This document shows, piece after piece, positions 1 to 5,733 of a DNA stretch of 10,573 nt. The stretch covers positions 1 through 10,573 of the forward strand of contig JAEOTN010000474.1 of assembly GCA_016839865.1 (NCBI GenBank), given 5' to 3'. Origin of the DNA: Promethearchaeota archaeon. GTDB lineage: Archaea > Asgardarchaeota > Lokiarchaeia > Sigynarchaeales > MK-D1. The translations under genes were made by a program, and so were the position numbers. Under the pieces are notes generated by a model, which was not told the origin of the DNA, did no database searches, and saw only the letters and a program-made list of their open reading frames with translations. Position 1 is the stretch's first letter; each line of letters starts with the position of its first letter.

Positions 1-77
1 GGATTCATGGAGCTTATCTATTGGAAATGGATAATTAAAGCACAGTCAACTAAACTAGAACATCCCTTATGAGTGAT

Positions 78-620
78 TCATAATGAACGTTTATAGGAAA
101 ATGGTCCGTTATTAATGCGCGTCATACACGGGGATGAAGGCTCTCTTCTCTTTCGATTTTTCATTCTGATTTCTTTCCGTTTTTTCGCTTCATCATATCG
201 ACGTTTTTCCTCATCGGTTTCAGGAACGATTTTGGGGATTATTTTCGGTTTATCTTCCTCATCCAGTGCAACAAAGGTTAGATATGCGCTATTTACGTGG
301 ACAATTTTACCACTTCTTAGGCATTCAGCATCCACTCGCACTCCAATTTCCATGGAGCTAGTTCCCGTATAATTCACACTAGCCTTTGCATGAACTACAT
401 TGCCAACAAAAACCGGACTTAAAAAATCAAATCGGTCCGCGGATGCGGTTACTACATTTGAATGGGCGTGTCTAGAAGCAGCGATGAAAGCAACTTGATC
501 AATCATCTTCATAATTTTACCACCTTGCACATTACCGTGCACATTGGTGAATTCGGGTTCCATAACTTCCATTAATTGAGATTTTGATTCCTTTACTGAT
601 CGGGATTCTGGTTCTACCAT
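78..620 (-). CDS. Acyl-CoA thioesterase, hotdog fold (YciA/BACH-like)
   Basis: Predicted cytoplasmic enzyme of 180 aa that hydrolyses acyl-CoA thioesters to free acid and CoA; the acyl chain preference cannot be read from sequence. The family signature is clear: N26-V-H-G, then G33-G34-x-x-M37-x-x-x-D41, where D41 matches the catalytic Asp of the YciA/BACH hotdog family. It is followed by the V57-T58-A-S strand, F64-D-F-L-S-P-V (the usual F-L-x-P-V element) and V72-G-N-V-V. One hotdog domain spans about residues 15-120. Residues 121-168 form a highly charged tail (many K, R, E), longer than in minimal YciA proteins. The ATG at 620 has a TATA-like TTAAAATC about 24 nt upstream and no Shine-Dalgarno site, so a leaderless transcript is plausible. 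It lies 65 bp beyond the zinc-ribbon gene on the same strand, with a T-run between, so it is probably transcribed separately. Confidence 0.86.
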   Translation of the reverse strand: MVEPESRSVKESKSQLMEVMEPEFTNVHGNVQGGKIMKMIDQVAFIAASRHAHSNVVTASADRFDFLSPVFVGNVVHAKASVNYTGTSSMEIGVRVDAECLRSGKIVHVNSAYLTFVALDEEDKPKIIPKIVPETDEEKRRYDEAKKRKEIRMKNRKRREPSSPCMTRINNGPFSYKRSL

Positions 621-640
621 ACAGAGAACAAAATTTGAAT

Positions 641-648
641 GATTTTAA
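641..648 (-). promoter_or_regulatory. Putative TATA box of the thioesterase gene
   Basis: The minus strand reads TTAAAATC, centred about 24 nt before the ATG at 620. In archaea the transcription start falls about 25 nt after the TATA centre, so the RNA would begin at or next to the start codon. This is inferred from position and AT content only. Confidence 0.35.
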
Positions 649-662
649 CTCTTTCTCGTAAG

Positions 663-667
663 AAAAA
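663..667 (-). terminator. Possible T-run terminator after the 169-aa zinc-ribbon gene
   Basis: A T5 run on the minus strand lies about 20 nt past the stop at 686. A short inverted repeat (TTTCT/AGAAA around a 4-nt loop) overlaps it. Archaeal termination commonly uses T-tracts without a strong hairpin. The signal is weak. Confidence 0.3.
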
Positions 668-685
668 TAGCAATTCAATTTCATA

Positions 686-1195
686 TTAATCTTGCCAACG
701 CCACGACATCCCACAGTACTTGCAGGATTGTTCCCCAGTTTCAAGTGGACCCCCACAAAAATGACAGTAGATAGGATAGTGCTTTTGTTTTCCTTTTTTC
801 TCTCCATGGTCAGTAGCTTTAGCAGCAAGAGCCTTTTCTTTTATAGATTTGGCTTTCTTTATTTCTCTTGGTTTTGCTACTCGATTGGTATAAACCAAGA
901 CAGAAATTACCAACGCAAGCATAAATAGCACCCATACACCAGGAAAAACACCAAATGACCAGGCGAATATGTCAAAAATAACGAGTATTACTGCAAAAAT
1001 TAAAAATGGAATAGATGGTCCTACCGAATATCTTTTCATGGTCATTGAATAATAACATTCTGGGCAAAGATCTTGAGACGCATTCTTACCGGATATACTT
1101 TGAGCACATTCCAAACAAACGTATTTTCCACACTTATAGCACTTCTTGCTAGCATTTGTATTGTTATGATAAAAACAGTGAAATTCACCCATCAT
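686..1195 (-). CDS. Membrane protein with B-box-like zinc finger, two TM helices and C-terminal zinc ribbon (paralog A)
   Basis: Protein of 169 aa with no assigned function. Residues 7-47 carry eight likely zinc ligands: C7-x2-H10, C19-x2-C22, C27-x2-C30 and C44-x2-C47. This spacing resembles B-box-type fingers and would bind two zinc ions. Two hydrophobic stretches, about 60-80 and 84-103, look like a helical hairpin. A basic linker (about 106-138, Lys-rich) leads to a zinc ribbon, C144-x2-C147 and C158-x2-C161, ending in an aromatic W-R-W tail. Both zinc domains should lie on the same side of the membrane, probably in the cytoplasm. The gene at 1272-1901 has the same architecture and is an evident paralog. 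Start: two ATGs are adjacent (1195 and 1192). A TATA-like box about 25 nt upstream implies a leaderless or nearly leaderless RNA. It could be an adaptor, a scaffold or a protein-quality-control factor; sequence alone does not decide. Confidence 0.8.
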   Translation of the reverse strand: MMGEFHCFYHNNTNASKKCYKCGKYVCLECAQSISGKNASQDLCPECYYSMTMKRYSVGPSIPFLIFAVILVIFDIFAWSFGVFPGVWVLFMLALVISVLVYTNRVAKPREIKKAKSIKEKALAAKATDHGEKKGKQKHYPIYCHFCGGPLETGEQSCKYCGMSWRWQD

Positions 1196-1216
1196 TTCTG
1201 TGATGAATAACTTTCA

Positions 1217-1224
1217 ATATAAAA
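1217..1224 (-). promoter_or_regulatory. Putative TATA box of paralog A
   Basis: The minus strand reads TTTTATAT, centred 25-28 nt before the two candidate ATGs (1195/1192). This is a good match in sequence and distance to an archaeal TATA box, with almost no room for a 5' leader. Confidence 0.45.
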
Positions 1225-1241
1225 TTACGTTTAAGATAACC

Positions 1242-1248
1242 AAAAAAA
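1242..1248 (-). terminator. T7-run terminator after paralog B
   Basis: An uninterrupted T7 on the minus strand begins 24 nt beyond the TAA at 1272-1274. It lies between the two paralogs and upstream of the paralog A promoter. This suggests each paralog has its own transcript. Confidence 0.45.
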
Positions 1249-1271
1249 CATCAATAACTCTTGCCTTATCA

Positions 1272-1901
1272 TTATTTCCAAATCCAAGTTTGTCCACAGA
1301 ATTTACATGTGTTTTGACCAATACGTGTCGGTGCTCCGCAAAACGGGCAATTTAACGTAAATTGGGATACTTTTGAATCCCTAGTTGAGGTTTTCTTTTT
1401 TAATTTATAATTTATCTTTGCTTCTAATAGGTTCTTCACCTTAGAACGGATTTTATTTGCTTTTTCTGTAGCCTGTGGTCCTTTTACCAAAACAGAATAA
1501 ATTAAATTGCCAATCGTGCTAAGTCCTGCAATAACCAAAATCGTAGTAAAAATCCCTAGGAATATCCTGTCTTGCTGACGGGCAAATTCAGAAAAATAAC
1601 CCCATTCGGACTGAGTACGAGTAATTGCAGTCATTGCAGCGATACCGAACATTAGAAAGATAATATATCCAAAACATGGTAGAGCTGCTTTCATAGAATT
1701 TCCATCAGATTCTATCGCATTTGCATAACATTGAGGGCAAAGCTCATGATGGGTGTAATAAACTGAACTAGTTTTTCCTGTTCTGTGGGTGTGTTTTTTC
1801 TTAAAATTATATTTACATTCCACACATACAAATTTTCCACATTCTTCACACTTTTCCACTGCATTACGTTCTGGATGAAAATAACATTTAATATCACTCA
1901 T
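1272..1901 (-). CDS. Membrane protein with B-box-like zinc finger, two TM helices and C-terminal zinc ribbon (paralog B)
   Basis: Protein of 209 aa, paralogous to the 169-aa product at 686-1195. The N-terminal finger uses C6-x2-H9, C18-x2-C21, C26-x2-C29 and C55-x2-C58. It carries a 25-residue His/Lys/Thr-containing loop (30-54; H37, H39, H51, H52) that is shorter in paralog A. Two hydrophobic segments (about 75-94 and 113-138) are separated by a polar 18-residue loop. A strongly basic region (about 144-178) precedes the zinc ribbon C185-x2-C188 and C199-x2-C202 and a W-I-W-K tail, matching the W-R-W end of paralog A. The function is unknown. Start: the ATG at 1901 is preceded by GAGGG with only 3 nt spacing and by a TATA-like box about 35 nt upstream. 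Shared order and conserved ends support duplication followed by divergence of the loops. Confidence 0.8.
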   Translation of the reverse strand: MSDIKCYFHPERNAVEKCEECGKFVCVECKYNFKKKHTHRTGKTSSVYYTHHELCPQCYANAIESDGNSMKAALPCFGYIIFLMFGIAAMTAITRTQSEWGYFSEFARQQDRIFLGIFTTILVIAGLSTIGNLIYSVLVKGPQATEKANKIRSKVKNLLEAKINYKLKKKTSTRDSKVSQFTLNCPFCGAPTRIGQNTCKFCGQTWIWK

Positions 1902-1904
1902 TTT

Positions 1905-1940
1905 CCCTCATTGTGATACAAGTGGATGTAATTATAAATA
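1905..1940 (-). promoter_or_regulatory. Putative promoter and ribosome binding site of paralog B
   Basis: The minus strand reads TATTTATAAT at 1931-1940, a good archaeal TATA candidate about 35 nt before the ATG, leaving roughly a 10-nt leader. Within that leader is GAGGG (1905-1909), an unusually close Shine-Dalgarno-like site (3 nt spacing). The rest of the 161-bp gap (1902-2062) holds only weak T-runs that might end the GH27 transcript; I see no gene in it. Confidence 0.4.
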
Positions 1941-2062
1941 TTCGTATACAAAAACACTAATAACATCAATTTAACGAGGAAGGATGGTTGTTTTCAAGGA
2001 TCTGATCAATTATGGGTATGAACACGAAACTACCTCGGTATAATTCATTATATCCAACTCCA

Positions 2063-3574
2063 CTATGTCAATATTTTTTTCATCCGGATAAAGATAACTC
2101 CATGTCCTGGTACCTTGGAAGAAAAACCTCCCGAATATACACCGAGATTCTTTTGTCTCCATAAATCCCTGACTAAAAAGTCTCCTGAAATGCCAAGCTG
2201 ACTCCATTTTACATATAGATTCTTTTCTCTTCTACTTCGATTGAAAATTCCTACAGCTATGGTTCCATCTTCCATATTTTTTGCCCATACTTCGAAATGT
2301 GGGATCCATTTCTTCACAATTCTTTCTGCTTGTTCACCAAGCGGATCCTGATTCACGTCCAATACTTCATCATTAGTGAGTAAATTTAAAGTAAAATCAT
2401 CCATAGATGCTATATCACAACTCAGAAGTAGAGGTGCAGCAAGTAAGCACCACAAACTCATTTGAGAATATTGTTCATCTGGAGTGAGGTGTGTAGGGAA
2501 ATAATCCGATCGTTTATGAGGATGAGCTGTGTTTCCGACTTGCAACATGTCTGGGTCATTCCAATGTCCTGGACCTGCGAACTTACGCCATTTATTTTGT
2601 GAAAATCCAATAATTGATACACTTAGCCAGTTGTCTTGAATATCCCATGCTGTTCTCCATACATTCACATGATTTTCAATCCAAGTGTTAACATGTTTAT
2701 GGGGAGTATTATTTGATAAACTGTAAACAATATCTCGATCAGAATCCAATAACGCATTTGCCATTGCAATGACGTGTTGGGAATCATTGGGATGCCAATC
2801 ATACTTCAGGTAATCGAAACCCCATTCGGCAAATTGTTTCACATCCACTTTACACATGTCTTTTCCAAAAAAACGTAATCTTTTTCGTAAATTATTCGGT
2901 TCTCCGAAGATTTGATGTTTCTCTTTACGAAATTCATCCTCTACAATCCATTCGGAATAATCTGCATTAGGTTCTGGATAGGATCCTCCTCTATAACCTG
3001 CATAGGTACCCACCCAAGGTCCAGAATAGATACCCGTTTTTAAACCCAAGGAATGTATTTTTTCACACATTGCGTTCATATCGGGAAATTTTGAATTGGG
3101 TTGTAAAGCTTCACCAGGTTTACGATCCCCTTGCCAACAATCATCGATGTTAACATACGTCCAACCATGATCAATCATCCCTTTATCGACCATAGCTTGA
3201 GCAATTCCTTCGATCTTCTCTTGTGAAACCCATAATGAATGAACGTACCACGAATTCCATCCCATTGGTGGGGTTAAACATATTTTATGACCAATTTTTA
3301 TAGTTAAGTCTCTTTTATCTTTTCCTAAATCATTTGAAACAACCACAGTTACTTTATAATCTCCCATCTCATATTTTCGTCCATTAATAATTCCTGTACT
3401 TTCATCAACAGTAAATTCCTTAGGGAGATTTGTAACTTCGTATTTAAGGGGTTTTTTACCTGTCGCGGTTATTTTGAACAACAAAGGACTCATAGATCGT
3501 ACACCAAACACTCGAGGTCCTGTTATTCGTGGTTTTAATCCTGGTTTGGGAGTAAGAATGTATTCTTCATTCAT
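2063..3574 (-). CDS. Glycoside hydrolase family 27, alpha-galactosidase-like, with N-terminal Ig-like domain
   Basis: Retaining glycosidase of 503 aa, predicted to release terminal alpha-linked galactose or a related sugar. An N-terminal beta domain (about 18-97, with G-P-R-V-F-G-V-R and a repeat-type S-T-G-I-I-N-G motif) matches the putative Ig module (He_PIG type) often fused to bacterial GH27 enzymes. The TIM barrel starts at L100-T-P-P-M-G-W-N-S-W. I-D144-D145-C-W is the sugar-binding Asp pair. Y-L-K-Y-D259-W holds the nucleophile, W-R-T-A-W-D311-I-Q-D the acid/base, and G-H-W-N-D-P-D-M follows. A beta-sandwich (about 410-503) ends the protein. No signal peptide is visible, so it is probably cytoplasmic. 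A GTG nine bases upstream (3583) would add three residues; I chose the ATG because a degenerate TATA-like element lies about 27 nt before it. It is divergent from the isomerase-like gene across 70 bp. The substrate is not certain, because the beta5 loop differs from characterised alpha-galactosidases. Confidence 0.92.
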   Translation of the reverse strand: MNEEYILTPKPGLKPRITGPRVFGVRSMSPLLFKITATGKKPLKYEVTNLPKEFTVDESTGIINGRKYEMGDYKVTVVVSNDLGKDKRDLTIKIGHKICLTPPMGWNSWYVHSLWVSQEKIEGIAQAMVDKGMIDHGWTYVNIDDCWQGDRKPGEALQPNSKFPDMNAMCEKIHSLGLKTGIYSGPWVGTYAGYRGGSYPEPNADYSEWIVEDEFRKEKHQIFGEPNNLRKRLRFFGKDMCKVDVKQFAEWGFDYLKYDWHPNDSQHVIAMANALLDSDRDIVYSLSNNTPHKHVNTWIENHVNVWRTAWDIQDNWLSVSIIGFSQNKWRKFAGPGHWNDPDMLQVGNTAHPHKRSDYFPTHLTPDEQYSQMSLWCLLAAPLLLSCDIASMDDFTLNLLTNDEVLDVNQDPLGEQAERIVKKWIPHFEVWAKNMEDGTIAVGIFNRSRREKNLYVKWSQLGISGDFLVRDLWRQKNLGVYSGGFSSKVPGHGVIFIRMKKILT

Positions 3575-3644
3575 GATTAGCACTAAGTTAGGTTTGATAC
3601 AATAGATAATTCATAAGAATAATCCATCAAAAAATATCTGTATA
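3575..3644. promoter_or_regulatory. Shared divergent promoter region, GH27 / isomerase-like gene
   Basis: Only 70 bp separate the two start codons. On the minus strand TTATCTATT (around 3600-3608) lies about 27 nt before the GH27 ATG. On the plus strand an AT-rich stretch, TTCATAAGAATAAT (3610-3623), lies about 28 nt before the isomerase-like ATG. Both are weak TATA matches. The two basal promoters would nearly abut, so coordinated control is plausible but not shown. Confidence 0.3.
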
Positions 3645-4961
3645 ATGAAACAACAAGTGAAAATTGGTGTAATCTGTTTAGCTAGAAAAACCTTTGATTT
3701 CAATGCAGCAATGGATATTTACACCAAGATTCAAACTGATTTGAAGAAAATTTCTGCTGTAGAATGGCGATTTATTCCCGATCTAGTTATTGAAGAACAA
3801 GAAGCAGTAACTGCAGCTCTAGATCTCAAATCAAAAAATATCGATGCACTTATAGCAATTTCAGGAACTTTTCATCTTGGCCAGCTTATTCTCGAAATAA
3901 ACCAAATACTCCAAAAACCACTTCTTTTATGGGGATTATATGAGTTACCTTATGATGGTGGGCGAATACGATTAAATTCTATATGTGGTCTCAATCTTGC
4001 CAGTTCTAACTTATATAAAACAGGAACTCGTGATTTTCATTATGTTATTGGTGATCTTGTAGATGAAAATTGGATCGATGCAATTCGGGTTCTGAAAGCA
4101 TTTTCTTCATCAAAAATTGGAATTATTGGCCATCATGCAAAAGGATTTTATAATATTGATGTAGATGAACCCACTCTATTTAAAGAAACAGAGGTATTGC
4201 TTCAACATTTTGAGCTAAAAGAACTATGGGATATGCAAGTTTCGGATATTGATGTTGGAAAACGAAAAGAACAAATCAAGGAACTCTTTGATATCAGTGA
4301 GATTTCTGATACACAAATTGATAAAGTCGCAGAACTCACTGCAAAATTTGTTATATTCATGGATAAACATGGATTGAAGGCTCTAGCTATCCGTTGTTGG
4401 CCAGAATTCGCAGAAAATTTTGGAATTAGTCCTTGTGCAGCCATGTCTATATTACAATCTGAAGAATATCTTTTAGGATGTGAAGGTGATGTATTAGGAG
4501 TGATTTCAATGCTAGCTCAACAGGCTGTTGGTGGAGAAACCCCATTCTTAACTGACTTTTCCCAAGTCGATTTTGAAAAAAATTTTGCACTTTTATGGCA
4601 TTGTGGCGTAGCAGCTTGTAATCTCTGGGATGGAAAGTGTGTTCGTTCATTAGATTCTTACTTTGCTGGTGGAAAAGGTGTGACTTCTGACTTTGTACTC
4701 AAACCTGGTGAAATTTCTTTAATGCGTATCGACTCAGTAGGTGAAGAATTCCGTATCTTTTTACAAAAAGCAGAAGGATTACCCATGGAAAAAGATTTGA
4801 AAGGTACCTATCTCAAAGCTCGATTCAAAGATCATGTGAATATTGTACTGGATAAGATCATTACCAATGGAATTGCTCATCACATTCCGATGACGTATGG
4901 TAATTTTAATAAACCAATGGAAATCTTGGCAAAAATTAAAGGATGGGAAATTATCCAATAA
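3645..4961 (+). CDS. L-fucose/L-arabinose isomerase-like sugar isomerase
   Basis: Protein of 438 aa in the fucose isomerase-like superfamily, metal-dependent enzymes that interconvert aldose and ketose sugars. It is shorter than classical FucI (about 590 aa) and belongs to the compact, poorly characterised branch. Visible hallmarks are R250-C-W-P-E254 (E254 a likely Mn ligand), C279-E-G-D282-V (D282 a likely ligand), L-W-H319-C-G, and a C-terminal H412-H413 that could supply the His ligand. An N-terminal Rossmann-like half (1-165) has alternating beta strands such as I-D-A-L-I-A-I-S-G (66-74). The true substrate cannot be assigned; candidates are a released hexose, pentose or deoxysugar. The ATG at 3645 has no good Shine-Dalgarno site. 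It diverges from GH27 and is followed after 36 bp by the TPR gene with no T-run between, so the two may share a transcript. Confidence 0.86.
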   Translation: MKQQVKIGVICLARKTFDFNAAMDIYTKIQTDLKKISAVEWRFIPDLVIEEQEAVTAALDLKSKNIDALIAISGTFHLGQLILEINQILQKPLLLWGLYELPYDGGRIRLNSICGLNLASSNLYKTGTRDFHYVIGDLVDENWIDAIRVLKAFSSSKIGIIGHHAKGFYNIDVDEPTLFKETEVLLQHFELKELWDMQVSDIDVGKRKEQIKELFDISEISDTQIDKVAELTAKFVIFMDKHGLKALAIRCWPEFAENFGISPCAAMSILQSEEYLLGCEGDVLGVISMLAQQAVGGETPFLTDFSQVDFEKNFALLWHCGVAACNLWDGKCVRSLDSYFAGGKGVTSDFVLKPGEISLMRIDSVGEEFRIFLQKAEGLPMEKDLKGTYLKARFKDHVNIVLDKIITNGIAHHIPMTYGNFNKPMEILAKIKGWEIIQ

Positions 4962-4997
4962 ATTCCAAATCCAATTAATCTCATAGGATTCACTACC

Positions 4998-5597
4998 ATG
5001 TCAGAATATGAATATGAATTAGCATCTCAAGGAACTGACCTACTTGGATTGAAACGCTATGAAGAAGCTTTAGAGTATTTTGAAGCTGTTCTAGCTCTCA
5101 ATCCTCGCAATGGATATGTCTGGTTTCAAAAAGGAATAACTTTAGAGCATTTAAAACGATATCAAGAGTCTGTGGAGAGCTACCAAAATGCTGGTGTAAT
5201 TATTTCGGGTGAAAAAGATATTTGGATAAATTTAGGATCGGTTTTAATTGAAATGGGTCAATACAAGAAGGCAATACTGAACATTAATAAAGCAATTTCG
5301 ATTGATCCTAAGAATGAAATTGCTTGGTTTTACAAAGGAAATGCACTCTATATGCTGCAGCGATATAATAATGCAATAGAATGTTATTATGAAGTGTTAA
5401 AAATAAATCCAAAATCTGCTCAAGCAGTTTACAATGTTGCATGCCTTGAATCCATTCTAAACCAAGATCAAAAAGCACTAAAGAATTTGAAGAAAGCAAT
5501 AGAACTGGATGGAGATTTTAAGCAAAAGGCATTATCTGAACCTGATTTTAAAAATATTAAAGAATTAAATGGATTTAAAACAATTACCAGATCTTAA
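4998..5597 (+). CDS. Tetratricopeptide repeat (TPR) protein
   Basis: Soluble 199-aa protein made almost wholly of about five TPR units (roughly residues 5-36, 39-70, 73-104, 107-138 and 141-172). It shows the typical W/Y-x2-K/L-G, Y-x2-A and P pattern, for example R20-Y-E-E-A-L-E-Y-F, L-N-P-R-N, G-Q-Y-K-K-A-I and R122-Y-N-N-A-I-E-C-Y. A short C-terminal cap (173-199) has S-E-P-D-F-K-N-I, a common ending in archaeal and bacterial TPR proteins. There is no signal peptide or membrane segment. TPR arrays bind partner proteins; no partner can be named. It begins 36 bp after the isomerase-like gene and may be co-transcribed with it. AGGA lies about 10 nt ahead of the ATG, a weak ribosome binding site. 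A T-run about 50 nt after the stop probably ends this transcript before GH39. Confidence 0.9.
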   Translation: MSEYEYELASQGTDLLGLKRYEEALEYFEAVLALNPRNGYVWFQKGITLEHLKRYQESVESYQNAGVIISGEKDIWINLGSVLIEMGQYKKAILNINKAISIDPKNEIAWFYKGNALYMLQRYNNAIECYYEVLKINPKSAQAVYNVACLESILNQDQKALKNLKKAIELDGDFKQKALSEPDFKNIKELNGFKTITRS

Positions 5598-5645
5598 TAT
5601 TTTCTTTGAATGATCTGGATTTGGTCTTGAATGATAAATAGTTGA

Positions 5646-5655
5646 TTTTTTGTTT
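5646..5655 (+). terminator. T-run terminator after the TPR gene
   Basis: A T6 run followed by G and T3 lies about 50 nt past the TPR stop codon and about 50 nt before the GH39 TATA candidate. This fits an archaeal T-tract terminator; no hairpin is needed or obvious. Confidence 0.45.
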
Positions 5656-5703
5656 CTATTGATGATTATGTAAGAAAAGGACCTAATATCAAGAGCAGAG
5701 AGA

Positions 5704-5712
5704 TTTTATTTA
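5704..5712 (+). promoter_or_regulatory. Putative TATA box of the GH39 gene
   Basis: TTTTATTTA is centred about 27 nt before the ATG at 5734 and is preceded by a purine-rich stretch (AGAGCAGAGAGA) in the place of a BRE. Transcription would start close to the ATG, giving a leaderless RNA, in line with the absence of a Shine-Dalgarno site. Confidence 0.42.
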
Positions 5713-5733
5713 GGATTTAACAGACAGTCATGT

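Noticed and set aside
1..72. Open plus-strand frame from the window edge to a TGA at 70-72, possibly the tail of an upstream gene
   Set aside because: Only 23 codons are visible with no recognisable motif; the other plus frames also close within 38 bases, so a gene end cannot be distinguished from chance.
651..667. Short inverted repeat considered as a strong intrinsic terminator hairpin
   Set aside because: The stem is only 5 bp of A/T-rich sequence, and the T-run precedes rather than follows it in the direction of transcription; only the T-run was kept as a weak terminator.
692..928. Plus-strand open frame of 78 codons antisense to the 169-aa zinc protein
   Set aside because: Its composition (Phe/Ser-rich) is what the complement of a Lys/Glu-rich coding strand gives, and the opposite strand carries clear zinc-ligand motifs.
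2010..2207. Minus-strand open frame of 65 codons overlapping the end of GH27
   Set aside because: It overlaps the conserved GH27 C-terminal domain in another frame and has no recognisable domain or start signal.
4202..4650. Two minus-strand open frames inside the isomerase-like gene
   Set aside because: They are antisense to the metal-site motifs of the isomerase-like protein and resemble no family.
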